This document shows positions 12,645 to 21,359 of a stretch of DNA of 64,000 bases, piece by piece; position 1 is the first letter of the stretch, and every line of letters starts with the position of its first letter. The notes beneath the pieces are model-generated. The model saw nothing but the letters and a program-made list of their open reading frames with translations. It ran no database searches and was not told the origin of the DNA. Origin of the DNA: Flavobacterium panacagri (GTDB lineage Bacteria; Bacteroidota; Bacteroidia; Flavobacteriales; Flavobacteriaceae); NCBI RefSeq assembly GCF_030378165.1, contig NZ_CP119766.1:3844001-3908000 (forward strand). Direction: 5' to 3'. The position numbers and the translations under genes are program-made.

Positions 12645-13979
12645 ATGAAAACAAAAATCGCAATTATTGCAATGTTATTGGTAAATGTATGTTTTGGACA
12701 GTATGGAGTTTCTACAGGTTCTTATTCAATGGTTAAAAGTAACAGAATGAATTCTCGTAATGAAAGCGGTGCTTTTAGTGAACGTATGATTATTGTAGAG
12801 GATTTTGTGAATTATCATAAGCACAAAATAAGCATTCCTAAAAAGGAAGAAACTGAATTGAGTATTGATTATGATAATGATTTATTGGAAAATAAAAATA
12901 GTTTTGTTTTGCAAGTAGGATTGGCAACAGCAATTAAAGAAAACCTAACTAAGACATCGAAAGAGGTAAATATTTCATTGGTTGTTGATAATAGTGGCTC
13001 AATGGCTGGTAATGATAAGTTAACTTATGTAAAAAGTGCCATCAAAACGTTTGTTAGGAAGCTGGAAAATGGTATGTCTTTATCTCTTATTACTTTTAGT
13101 ACAGATGCAAGAGTTGTAATCAAGACTGAAAAATTAGAATCTAATCGTGAGAAAATTTATCAAATAATTGACAATATTCAGCCCGAAGGTTCTACAAATA
13201 TTTATGCAGGAATGATGCTTGGGTATGAAGAAATTGCTAAAACACATAATGACGATAAAAATTCCCGTCTTATTCTGCTTACCGATGGAATGGTTAATAC
13301 AGGAGAGACTAGTTTAGAAAAAATCCTTATTGCATCTAAACGATATAATGATATGGGAATTGAAACCTCTACAATTGGTGTTGGAAGTGATCTGGATTTT
13401 GATTTGTTGAGAAGTTTGGCAGAAAATGGAAAAGGTTCTAATCATTTTATTGGAGATTCAGAAATTGATATCCAGAAAGTATTCGTAACAGAATTGGAAA
13501 GTTTGTTGTATAATATTGGTAAAAATCCTAAAATAACTATAGAATTGCCTAAAGATTATGTTGTGCAGAAAATTTATGGTTATAAGCCTAATTATATTTC
13601 AGAGAATAAAGTGTCTATTGAATTAGAAAATCTAAATTCTGGAATTACACAAGTTGTTTTATGTGATATAGAGAAATTAAAGTCAATTTCAAGTTCTGAG
13701 ATTAAGGTTTCTTTAGAATATGAAAAAAACAAAAAGGTAATTAGTTCCTATTCAACTTTAAATTATAGATTAGGCACAGAATCAACTAATGATGAGATTG
13801 CTAAAAACTATTCGATCGCAGTAATGGCAGATGCTCTTAAACAGTATGCAATAGAATATACAAAAGGAAAGATTCCAGCAAGAACAAACTTGGACAAAGC
13901 ATTAAAGTTTACCGATAAACACACTGATGCTAGCGATATTGATGTGAAACGTACTTATGATATACTTAAAAAAATATAG
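12645..13979 (+). CDS. Secreted von Willebrand factor A domain protein (YfbK-like)
   Basis: 444 aa. A signal peptide (MKTKIAIIAMLLVNVCFGQ) is followed by a YfbK-type N-terminal segment (RMIIVEDFVNYHKHKISIP). A VWA domain (about 105-280) has an intact metal-ion-dependent adhesion site: DNSGS at 115-119, a Thr in GSTNIYAG, and Asp in LLTDGM. The C-terminal region (YSIAVMADALKQYAIEY) matches the DUF3520-like tail of YfbK proteins. VWA domains mediate metal-dependent protein-protein contacts; the partner is unknown. It is divergent from the membrane/secreted pair and probably co-regulated through the shared repeats. Confidence 0.88.
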   Translation: MKTKIAIIAMLLVNVCFGQYGVSTGSYSMVKSNRMNSRNESGAFSERMIIVEDFVNYHKHKISIPKKEETELSIDYDNDLLENKNSFVLQVGLATAIKENLTKTSKEVNISLVVDNSGSMAGNDKLTYVKSAIKTFVRKLENGMSLSLITFSTDARVVIKTEKLESNREKIYQIIDNIQPEGSTNIYAGMMLGYEEIAKTHNDDKNSRLILLTDGMVNTGETSLEKILIASKRYNDMGIETSTIGVGSDLDFDLLRSLAENGKGSNHFIGDSEIDIQKVFVTELESLLYNIGKNPKITIELPKDYVVQKIYGYKPNYISENKVSIELENLNSGITQVVLCDIEKLKSISSSEIKVSLEYEKNKKVISSYSTLNYRLGTESTNDEIAKNYSIAVMADALKQYAIEYTKGKIPARTNLDKALKFTDKHTDASDIDVKRTYDILKKI

Positions 13980-14058
13980 GTACATATTGATTTTATAGTA
14001 TAATAGAATTGAAATTATTTAGTTTAGAGGAACATAAAAAATATATAATAAAATGAAC

Positions 14059-14091
14059 AAATAATTCTAAATCATTGATTTAGAATTATTT
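14059..14091. terminator. AT-rich bidirectional inverted repeat
   Basis: Perfect 16-bp arms AAATAATTCTAAATCA / TGATTTAGAATTATTT separated by 1 nt, 80 bp after the VWA stop. It is likely a terminator for the VWA gene and perhaps for the convergent gene ending at 14178. Confidence 0.65.
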
Positions 14092-14177
14092 GTTTATGTC
14101 TAGTGTAAAAAAGGCAAAATGATTTTAGTTATTATCTAATCAGGCTTTATTAGTTGGTTTTATTTTAGATAAAGTAT

Positions 14178-14735
14178 TTATATAACTCTTGTAAAAGCAG
14201 GGTTTCTGATATCCAATACAAAACTATCTTTTGCATTTCCTATTGTATCATCAACCCGTTGTTGATAAGAATGTTTTGGAGCATCTTTTAACAACTCCAC
14301 TAAATCAATAAATTTGATACTCCAAACCCCATCTAAAAAATCTACTTCTTTAATTGTATTGCCCATTACAAATTTTACAGAATGCCATTCTATCCAAAAA
14401 TATATTATTATTTCTTTGTAATGTTTCCAATATCTGATAGCATCTTTACGATTAAATACAACTGCATAGGTCGGGTCTATCTTATATAAATCTTCAGCTT
14501 TAAAAAAAGGAGTATTTTGGGTTTTTAGGTCTGCGATTAAGCTGTTGTCTTTTAATAAGTCTGGAGCGTAAGGATTTGAAGTTTTTTCTGGATTAATAAT
14601 TAACCCAAGTTCAGTTCCAAATTTATTTACAAAAGCCTGTTCAATTCGTTCCCCGTCCTTACACCAAAGAGTTTTATTTTGTAAATCTTGTGGAGTAATT
14701 TCGATACCATCTTTATTATATTGTTGATAAGACAT
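14178..14735 (-). CDS. Putative PD-(D/E)XK-fold nuclease-like protein (185 aa)
   Basis: Not recognised as a named family. Residues 55-75 contain a restriction-endonuclease-like catalytic pattern: P58-D59, then D69-L70-K71 inside SLIADLKTQNTPFF, i.e. PD-x9-DxK. The neighbouring FKAEDLYKIDPTYAVVFNRK and YWKHYKEIIIYFWIEW fit the strand-helix order of that fold. The gene begins 2 bp after the stop of a SinI-like restriction endonuclease, so the two are cotranscribed. It may be a second restriction subunit, an accessory nuclease or an inactive relative. No DNA methyltransferase lies beside it. Confidence 0.55.
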   Translation of the reverse strand: MSYQQYNKDGIEITPQDLQNKTLWCKDGERIEQAFVNKFGTELGLIINPEKTSNPYAPDLLKDNSLIADLKTQNTPFFKAEDLYKIDPTYAVVFNRKDAIRYWKHYKEIIIYFWIEWHSVKFVMGNTIKEVDFLDGVWSIKFIDLVELLKDAPKHSYQQRVDDTIGNAKDSFVLDIRNPAFTRVI

Positions 14736-14737
14736 AT

Positions 14738-15485
14738 TTAGGATTTAATAGGTTGATTATTAGAGTAGATGCAATCACAATTTTTATCAATAATAGAGCC
14801 TACAAAACTTTGGAAATCTTCTTCCGAAATATCTTTTGCACCAGTTAAATCTATTAATTTTTCCCAATAAAAAGTATTATTCTGTGTAGATTTTCTTCTA
14901 GACCATTTTTTTATTTCTGTACCATTACGGACTTTACTAGACGAACTATTCTCTGAGTTATCACTATTTTTTATTTGTAATAATTCTCCTTTAGAATTGC
15001 AAAAATCAACTGCATCTATTGAACTTCCCCAGCAACAAACCCAATTGTAATCGTAAAGTTTTATTGATAAGTATTCTTCTAATAAATCTCCAACAATGGT
15101 TTCGATTGACATCAGTAAACGGTGTCCTTTCATTATTTTTTTTAGTTCAGCCTCAGAGGTACCTTTAATACGCAAAAAAAAAAATTAATTCTACAACTGG
15201 ATCAGAATGTGTTTTAGAAGGTTTGCCAGTCCTTACAGAAGGTCTATTTTTGTATCCCTTTTGATATTTTTCAACAAGTTTAATTACATATTCTTTTAAA
15301 GGAATAGGTTGTTCTTCTTTATTTTTTTTTGGATATCCTAGTTTAGGGAGATTTCTAACATCACTAAAGGCACATTTTAAGACAATTTCCAAATCACTGT
15401 TATAGGTTTCTTTGCAGTGTTCTTTTGCATAAGTTATTATATTATCTAAATTAAAAGATTCAGTAAATTTTGTTTCTAGTTTCAT
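14738..15485 (-). pseudogene. SinI-like type II restriction endonuclease, split by a homopolymer frameshift
   Basis: Two overlapping frames make one gene. Frame 1 (15485 to 15165, 106 aa) encodes the N-terminal half and ends just after HSDPVVELIFFF. Frame 2 (from 15175, TTG) continues with RIKGTSEAELKKIMKGHRLL and carries the SinI-type core AVDFCNSKGELLQIKNSDNS, SENSSSSKVRNGT and IKKWSRR. The frame changes at an 11-base T tract on the coding strand (15174-15184). With 10 T the reading joins as VELIFFLRIKGT, giving about 248 aa, close to R.SinI (about 230 aa; GGWCC-specific family). It is either a pseudogene, a phase-variable gene in its OFF state, or a sequencing error. No cognate methylase is seen. 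Confidence 0.8.
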
Positions 15486-15630
15486 TAGTATTTTTTACCA
15501 ATTATATGAATTATTTTACAAAATCTATTAAATAAAATGTAACTATTTTCGACTAAAACATCTTTTTATATTTTCTTGAAAAAGAAATGAAATGTAATTA
15601 TTGCCCTTATGCTTAGATCATTTCAAAAAA

Positions 15631-16983
15631 TTAATTTATATTAAATCGTGTGCTGTACAAACATCTCACTGGTTTTCCATCTATTGTGGCTGGTTTCCAA
15701 TGAGGAGCCAATTTTAGAACCCGCAATAATTCTTTTGCAGAGTTGTATCCGGGATCGTATAGGACTTTAATTTCAGATAAAGTTCCATCTTTTTCAATGA
15801 CAAAATTGGTATAAATGCGCAGTTTCTTGATATTATTTTTTATTACATATTCAGGTACGATGTAATTTGTTTTAAAAAAATCATATAATTTTTCAATTCC
15901 TCCTGGATATTCAGGCCGTACATCAACCGCTGCAATATTGTAAATTTGATTTTCTGTTTCTTTCAATGCTTTTTCAGCGGGCTGAATAGGTAGGTTGATT
16001 CTCGTATTTCCGTATTTTTTATGAAGATCAATAACATCAAAAGCCTGATCCCATTTGCGGTCAAAGACTTTTCCTAGAAATCGATAGGAAATTTTATCTG
16101 AAATTTTTACCAGCCAGAATCCTTCGGTATTTTTAAACAGATAAAAATCTGAACCAGGTTCGGGATCTAAACCGCAGCCTTTTCTATAGCCGGGAAAAAT
16201 GGCTAACAGTTCAACTTCCTTGCTCTTAATTATTTTTATATTTTCATGATATAAATAATTTTTATCTGTAAGGAAATTATTGAAAACTCTGGCAGAATTT
16301 GGATCAACATCCTTTAATTTCTGTATTCCGCCTTTAAGATTATCAAGATAAAAAACTACATCTTTATCTCTGTAATACAGATGACTTTTATCTATTTGGG
16401 TAAATGTTTCCGCATCAAAATTAGTTTGTTTACCTCTATAATAAACATGATTATCCTTTTTATAAAAATTATAATCTATAACGATCTTATTAGAATCGTC
16501 GTTACTTAAAGCAGTTTTTGATTTTCTGCCTGGATTATTTTGAAGTATATTCAGAACTGCTTTATTTACTTCTGTTGTGTTTTTAAAAAATTTCGTTCCG
16601 GTTTTCCAACATAGATCTCTTTCTGGATTATCTGGGAGAACTGTAAAACCTGCAGTGTCAATTCTTACCTGTTTTCCTTTCACAAAAACTCCATTTTTAT
16701 CAAATGCAAAACCTTCTCTTCCAGATGTTTTTATTGTGAAAGAAGTCACATCTGCATCAATAATCTTATGTGTAGAGCAGTCCTGATAGATTACATAGTC
16801 TTTGTTAATAATATAAGTAGGATATTCCAAAAAACTGCAGTCTCCATATCCGTTTTCAACTTTTAATGATGGATCGACTGCTGCAGGTTCAATGGAAATA
16901 TATTGGCAGCTGACCACTAAATTAAAGCTAAAAAATAAAAAAAGTCTTTTGATCTTTATTAAATCAGTTTCTCTTAGGCTCAT
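15631..16983 (-). CDS. DKNYY-family lipoprotein with TonB C-terminal domain
   Basis: 450 aa. A lipoprotein-type signal ends in FSFNLVVSC, with the lipobox Cys at about 26. Residues 40-290 are built of DKNYY-type repeats (INKDYVIYQDC, DKNGVFVKGKQV, KDNHVYYRGKQT, DKSHLYYRDKDV, LTDKNYLYHENI). The C-terminal about 95 residues (DVRPEYPGGIEKLYDFFKTN, YTNFVIEKDGTLSEIKVL, HWKPATIDGKPVR) are a TonB_C/energy-transducer domain as commonly attached to Bacteroidota lipoproteins. It is predicted to be anchored in the outer or inner membrane facing the periplasm. Its specific role is unknown. Confidence 0.85.
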   Translation of the reverse strand: MSLRETDLIKIKRLFLFFSFNLVVSCQYISIEPAAVDPSLKVENGYGDCSFLEYPTYIINKDYVIYQDCSTHKIIDADVTSFTIKTSGREGFAFDKNGVFVKGKQVRIDTAGFTVLPDNPERDLCWKTGTKFFKNTTEVNKAVLNILQNNPGRKSKTALSNDDSNKIVIDYNFYKKDNHVYYRGKQTNFDAETFTQIDKSHLYYRDKDVVFYLDNLKGGIQKLKDVDPNSARVFNNFLTDKNYLYHENIKIIKSKEVELLAIFPGYRKGCGLDPEPGSDFYLFKNTEGFWLVKISDKISYRFLGKVFDRKWDQAFDVIDLHKKYGNTRINLPIQPAEKALKETENQIYNIAAVDVRPEYPGGIEKLYDFFKTNYIVPEYVIKNNIKKLRIYTNFVIEKDGTLSEIKVLYDPGYNSAKELLRVLKLAPHWKPATIDGKPVRCLYSTRFNIN

Positions 16984-17354
16984 TGGTTAATTAAAGATTT
17001 GGATTTTAATAACGGAGAATAACTGTTAATGTATTCTTGAGCTAAAATAAATAATTTAGGATTTAATTGAATTAACAATGGAGATTAATTTTTTTGAGCA
17101 TATTTTATTGTTGTAGAATGGGCGAGATGTTTTATTTAATCTATACTGCTGATGAAATTTATCATTAAGATACACAGATCATTATATCCAATTTGAAAAT
17201 AAACTTTGATTTTTTTTATAGTAAAAATTATCAATTTAGATGAATTGTAATTATGTGTTTTTACGAAGGAACAAGAAGCTACTATGCAATTTAAAAAACT
17301 CATGAATCACGATAAATCTATTTTTTATATTTAAGATTACATTGTTTAATGTTT
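16984..17354. other. Intergenic region, no gene seen
   Basis: 370 bp of very AT-rich sequence between the eCIS operon end and the DKNYY lipoprotein gene. No credible open frame or strong hairpin was found. It should contain the lipoprotein gene promoter and the 3' end of the eCIS transcript. Confidence 0.5.
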
Positions 17355-19382
17355 TTATTTAGTTCTAGAACTTATTACTTCTTGAATGATCTGATCTACT
17401 AGTTTAATTTCATCCTCAGTAAGGACTCTTGGATCTAAACTATTGTCTTTTAATAGATTTTGATTTTGAAGACGTTTTCCTATCTCCTTCATTTTTTTAG
17501 GATTTGTTTTTCTAATTCCCGTTAATTTATCTCTAACATTTTGCTCATTTTCACCGCGTTGAACTTCTTGTGTTACCTCGTCGCTTAAACCTTTGGATGC
17601 ATTAACCCTTGTCTCGAACTGTTCTGTTATTATTTGGTTAACACTCTCCATATCAGGTACCATTTTTGATTTTATTAATTCATTCTTGACTTCTTTATCC
17701 ATTGCTATATCCATATTCTCTATATCAGTATCTGCACCTTTTGGATCTAGCTGGCCACGATCTACTTTTTTTCCTTTTTTATTGATTAGATATTCAGAAA
17801 TTGAGGGTGCATCCATATTAGCATCAACGTCAAAGTTAGAAGCTAGAAATCTTGTATTTTGTTTAGGTGGCCCTTTATAGCCTTTGGCAAGAGAACCTCC
17901 ATAATAAATGCTCCATTTTTCATTTGCTACCTGTTTATTCCATTTCGCCCGATTAAGAGCTACTGGTTTAGACAAGAGTCCATAATTTTTTCTAGCCCGT
18001 ACTTTTAGTTTTGTCTGCCATCTTCCCCAAAGATTTCCCAATGCATTGTCAATTGCTGTTTTAGTTTTTAGCCAATCTTTACGCCAAATTTCGGTTCCAT
18101 TTATATCGAGATTTTTAGAACCACTTTTTTTTATATTTTGTGGCAATTCTTTGTAAGCTTCTTCTCTCATTACAATTAATTTTCTTGTTAGGACTTCCAT
18201 GCCTAGAGTATATTTATCTCTTAACTTTTTTACTCTCTTAACTGATCGAAGGTCCCGCATATCAGTTTTATAGTTTTTAGCTAATTTTTTAGCTTCTGAT
18301 TGAATTTCAATTAATTTTATGTTTATAGTTTCGGCACTTATTGATTGTCCTTGTTTGCTTTCAATAGGTGTATGTTTAAAAATAAGCATAATGTTATGCA
18401 ATGAATGCGTTTCTATTCTGAATTTTTGTAGCAATGGTACATCATCAGGTCTAGTTTCGGCTATATTAATAGGAGTGATGTCTCTCTCTTCGCCATTAAT
18501 TACTCTAAGATCATAACCTTCTCTGCCATATTCTCTTATCCCTGCTTTTCGCTCTTGTTTTTCGTGATATGCAATTGCTTTATCTTTGCTTTTGCTAGGT
18601 TTACTCTCAGCAACATCCACACGGATACCTCCCTCATGTTCACCAATTATATTGGGATCAATTTCTTTATTGGGCGGAAATTTTGTAAAAACATTTTCTT
18701 CTCCATTGATTACTTTTAGTTCATAACCTTCTCTACCATATTCTCTTATCCCTGCTTTTTGATCTTGTCTTTCCTGATAAGCAATTGCTTTTTCTTTTTT
18801 CTTATCTTTATTTTTACTTTTTAATTGCAAGGTTTTTTCATTAATGCTATTTAGAGATAAATTTGCAGTGTTTTGAATTTTAGTCATTTGTGATGCTTTT
18901 GCTCCCATAATATCGGCTTCCTTCTCCAAACTTTTATCATCATTTACATTTGTTTTGCCATTCATTTGCAGAGTAGGTTTTACGCGTCCTTGTTTTTGCT
19001 GGACTACGTGCCAAGCTTCATGTGCTAGATGTTTTTCCTGTCCATTTGCAATATGAATATCTGTTCCTTGTGCATAAGCATGAGCGTTTATCAGTGCAGG
19101 TTTATCAGAGTTATAATGAACTTTTACATCATCCATAGAATGACCAGAAAGATTTTCTATTCCAGATTTTAGATTGTCTGATAAACCGGTATCATTGCTT
19201 TTTCTTTGAATTGTAATGGAAGAGGATGCTGCCTTTTGACTTGTAGTTTTTTCAGCAAGTTTTTGTTGTATAATAGAGTGGCTCCGATTATCTTTTAACT
19301 CAACTGAAGAATTGCCGTGATTCACATTTGCGGCACTTACTTGTATCTTATTTTCTGATATTTTTTGGTGATCCTCTGTCAT
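17355..19382 (-). CDS. DUF4157 (eCIS core domain) protein with nucleotidyltransferase-like C-terminus; candidate cargo toxin
   Basis: 675 aa, last gene of the eCIS operon. Residues 65-135 are the DUF4157/eCIS core domain (GHSMDDVKVHYNS, AYAQGTDIHIA) with the zincin-like HEAWHVVQQ at 121-129. This domain marks eCIS-associated cargo and is often followed by toxic domains. Residues 198-229 and 268-299 are a near-identical duplication (KAIAYxExQ..KAGIREYGREGY). The C-terminal part has YYGGSLAKGYKG (493-504) and SNFDVDANMD (515-524). This fits the nucleotidyltransferase signature hG[GS]...[DE]h[DE], although the 20-residue gap is long. Asp/Glu-rich DIENMDIAMD follows. I infer a delivered enzyme that transfers nucleotides. 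Toxicity and targets are not shown by the sequence, and no obvious immunity gene follows, as expected for a toxin aimed at other cells. Confidence 0.75.
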   Translation of the reverse strand: MTEDHQKISENKIQVSAANVNHGNSSVELKDNRSHSIIQQKLAEKTTSQKAASSSITIQRKSNDTGLSDNLKSGIENLSGHSMDDVKVHYNSDKPALINAHAYAQGTDIHIANGQEKHLAHEAWHVVQQKQGRVKPTLQMNGKTNVNDDKSLEKEADIMGAKASQMTKIQNTANLSLNSINEKTLQLKSKNKDKKKEKAIAYQERQDQKAGIREYGREGYELKVINGEENVFTKFPPNKEIDPNIIGEHEGGIRVDVAESKPSKSKDKAIAYHEKQERKAGIREYGREGYDLRVINGEERDITPINIAETRPDDVPLLQKFRIETHSLHNIMLIFKHTPIESKQGQSISAETINIKLIEIQSEAKKLAKNYKTDMRDLRSVKRVKKLRDKYTLGMEVLTRKLIVMREEAYKELPQNIKKSGSKNLDINGTEIWRKDWLKTKTAIDNALGNLWGRWQTKLKVRARKNYGLLSKPVALNRAKWNKQVANEKWSIYYGGSLAKGYKGPPKQNTRFLASNFDVDANMDAPSISEYLINKKGKKVDRGQLDPKGADTDIENMDIAMDKEVKNELIKSKMVPDMESVNQIITEQFETRVNASKGLSDEVTQEVQRGENEQNVRDKLTGIRKTNPKKMKEIGKRLQNQNLLKDNSLDPRVLTEDEIKLVDQIIQEVISSRTK

Positions 19383-19427
19383 TTTTTCTTTTTTAGAATT
19401 ATATAACTGCCAATTTTTAGAATATAT

Positions 19428-19985
19428 TTAATCTGTAGTCGGAGTAACTTCTACTGGACCAATACCACCCAAATAGTTAATCGACGAACAAAAAGCTTGA
19501 TTATGAATTATGGTTTTTATACTCTCAAGGTTCTGATCAAAATAGGGGAGAGTTACTTTTTTTCCTGTAATGAGTTTTACCAGATAATCATTTTCTAACG
19601 GATAACTTTTAAACAACGTTTTCCATGCTGGATAAAAAACACTCTCATCATCAGCAATAAAAGCGATTTTATCAGGTTTTTCTTTTATTTTTTGAGGATT
19701 GAATTTTAGTAAAAGAATAATTTGAGCCTCAATTTTTTTGATTATAACCTCTATCGTTTTTTCGTTAGTTTGAACGATCAAATAAAGATTTTGATTTGTA
19801 ATTAAATAGCCGTTTATAAAAAAAGAATTGTTTTTAGTATAATGATTTAAAGCTATTGCAATTATGGTCTTCACATAATTCAAATCGAAATGTTTTTTCC
19901 AATCCCCAATTTTAAGCATCATTTTATGTTGATATAATTTGGGTTTAGTAATCGTAACTTGAATTATGTCTTGATCTTTTTTCAT
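19428..19985 (-). CDS. Y1/HUH-transposase-like protein lacking the catalytic motif (185 aa), in the eCIS operon
   Basis: The segment GYLITNQNLYLIVQT (59-73) aligns position for position with the REP-associated Y1 transposase signature (Y-V-I-M-P-N-H-V-H-L-L-V). The metal-binding H-x-H is replaced by N66-L67-Y68, and MPN by TNQ. Other parts (KTIIAIALNHYTKNNSFFIN before it; TIEVIIKKIEAQI after it) fit the usual helix-strand order. No signal peptide. The gene lies 6 bp after the AAA+ ATPase and 45 bp before the DUF4157 gene, so it belongs to the operon. It may be a repurposed, catalytically dead nucleic-acid-binding fold or an unrelated ferredoxin-like domain. A role in assembly or loading is speculative. 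Confidence 0.55.
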   Translation of the reverse strand: MKKDQDIIQVTITKPKLYQHKMMLKIGDWKKHFDLNYVKTIIAIALNHYTKNNSFFINGYLITNQNLYLIVQTNEKTIEVIIKKIEAQIILLLKFNPQKIKEKPDKIAFIADDESVFYPAWKTLFKSYPLENDYLVKLITGKKVTLPYFDQNLESIKTIIHNQAFCSSINYLGGIGPVEVTPTTD

Positions 19986-19991
19986 AATGTA

Positions 19992-21359
19992 TCAATTTGT
20001 TTGAGTGACCATGAGTGTTTTATTCTCTTTTTTAAACTCACGTCTGATACCTTCCAATAAATCCTGCTGACTAACTACAGTTTCATTTTTCTGAATTGCA
20101 GCCAAAGCGCAAAAACGTAGAATATTAATAATAGCACCTCCAGCAAGTTCATAGTTTTCGGCAATGCTTTCGATATCAATATCTGGACTAAGTTTGCACT
20201 TTCCTGAGAATGCTTTTTCCCATAATTGAATTCTTTCTTCAGCGGTTGGCATTGTAAAATGAATCATTGATTGAAATCTTCTTGAGAAAGCTTCGTCCAT
20301 ATTTTCTTTTAAATTGGAAGCTAGAATAACAACTCCCGGAAAATCTTCAATTCTTTGAAGTAAATATCCCGTCTGCTGATTTGCATGCCGATCATTTGAT
20401 GATGATGTAACAGTTCTTTTTCCGAAAAGTGCATCGGCTTCATCAAAAAACAGAATCCAGTCTTTGTGTTGTGCAATATCAAATATCTTAGAAAGATTCT
20501 TTTCGGTTTCACCGATATATTTAGAAACAACCATAGAAAGGTCTACTCTGTAAACTTCTCTTTTTGCGCTCTTTCCGAGTAAAGTTGCTGTAAGTGTTTT
20601 TCCAGTGCCTGGAGGGCCATAAAAAAGTGTTCTGTACCCAGGTTTTATTTTATTCTCCAAGCCCCATTCTGTCATAAGAGTTTCACCATGATTTAGCCAT
20701 GCATTTATCTCCATAACTTGATTCATCACATGTTGTTCGAGAACTAAATCTTCCCAGTTTAGATTAGTCGAAATTTGCTGAGCTGGAAATGAAATACTAT
20801 GCTCAAGTTTTGGTAGAGTACCAGTTATAAAATAATGTAGCCAACGCTCATTAATCGAAAGCATCTGATTCAAAATAGGCACATTAGATTCGCTTGTTTC
20901 TAAAACTAAAACCTGTTCTTTTGCAAGAATATTTGATGTACTCAGGATTTTCAGCAGTTCAGTTCTTAATTCAGGATTAACAGCGGTAATCAAAAAAGAA
21001 AGCGTTTGCCCAGTGGGCAAAAAACCACTGTGATTTTTATTTACAACACCGCCAAATTCAGTAAAACCTCGATCATACATAGCATTTTTACTAAAGAAAA
21101 TATCAAGAATTTCAGGTTTGATTTGAGGCGCCAAAATTAAAGCAAGACAAAGCCGTTCATAGAGATTTAATTTCCATTCAATTATTTTTTTGTAATAAAC
21201 GTTATTTTCGTTAGCTGCATCGGGTTCGGGCACTGGAATATCCTGCCATCGGTTTTCATGACCTTCCTGAAGCAGATAACTGCAAATAACCTGATCGATT
21301 ACTTTTTGTAGCCAATCCATTTCATTATCTAAAACAATAATGTCAGCATTAGTTTCCAT
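19992..21359 (-). CDS. eCIS AAA+ ATPase (Afp15/Pvc15-like)
   Basis: 455 aa from the ATG at 21359; an upstream in-frame TTG at 21368 is less likely. The N-terminal half (about 1-210) is helical and specific to the eCIS ATPases. The C-terminal AAA+ module has Walker A (GPPGTGKT), Walker B (WILFFDEADALFGKR), sensor 1 (VVILASNLKENMDEAF) and an Arg finger region (SRRFQSMIHF). Family members such as Afp15/PVC15 are needed for particle assembly or effector handling. The start overlaps the previous gene by 11 bp. The gene order ATPase, Y1-like, DUF4157 places it beside the cargo gene. Confidence 0.93.
   Translation of the reverse strand: METNADIIVLDNEMDWLQKVIDQVICSYLLQEGHENRWQDIPVPEPDAANENNVYYKKIIEWKLNLYERLCLALILAPQIKPEILDIFFSKNAMYDRGFTEFGGVVNKNHSGFLPTGQTLSFLITAVNPELRTELLKILSTSNILAKEQVLVLETSESNVPILNQMLSINERWLHYFITGTLPKLEHSISFPAQQISTNLNWEDLVLEQHVMNQVMEINAWLNHGETLMTEWGLENKIKPGYRTLFYGPPGTGKTLTATLLGKSAKREVYRVDLSMVVSKYIGETEKNLSKIFDIAQHKDWILFFDEADALFGKRTVTSSSNDRHANQQTGYLLQRIEDFPGVVILASNLKENMDEAFSRRFQSMIHFTMPTAEERIQLWEKAFSGKCKLSPDIDIESIAENYELAGGAIINILRFCALAAIQKNETVVSQQDLLEGIRREFKKENKTLMVTQTN

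Noticed and set aside
18990..19022. HEAWH motif as an active metalloprotease
   Set aside because: The motif belongs to the DUF4157/eCIS core domain. It may bind metal, but protease activity cannot be claimed from this alone.
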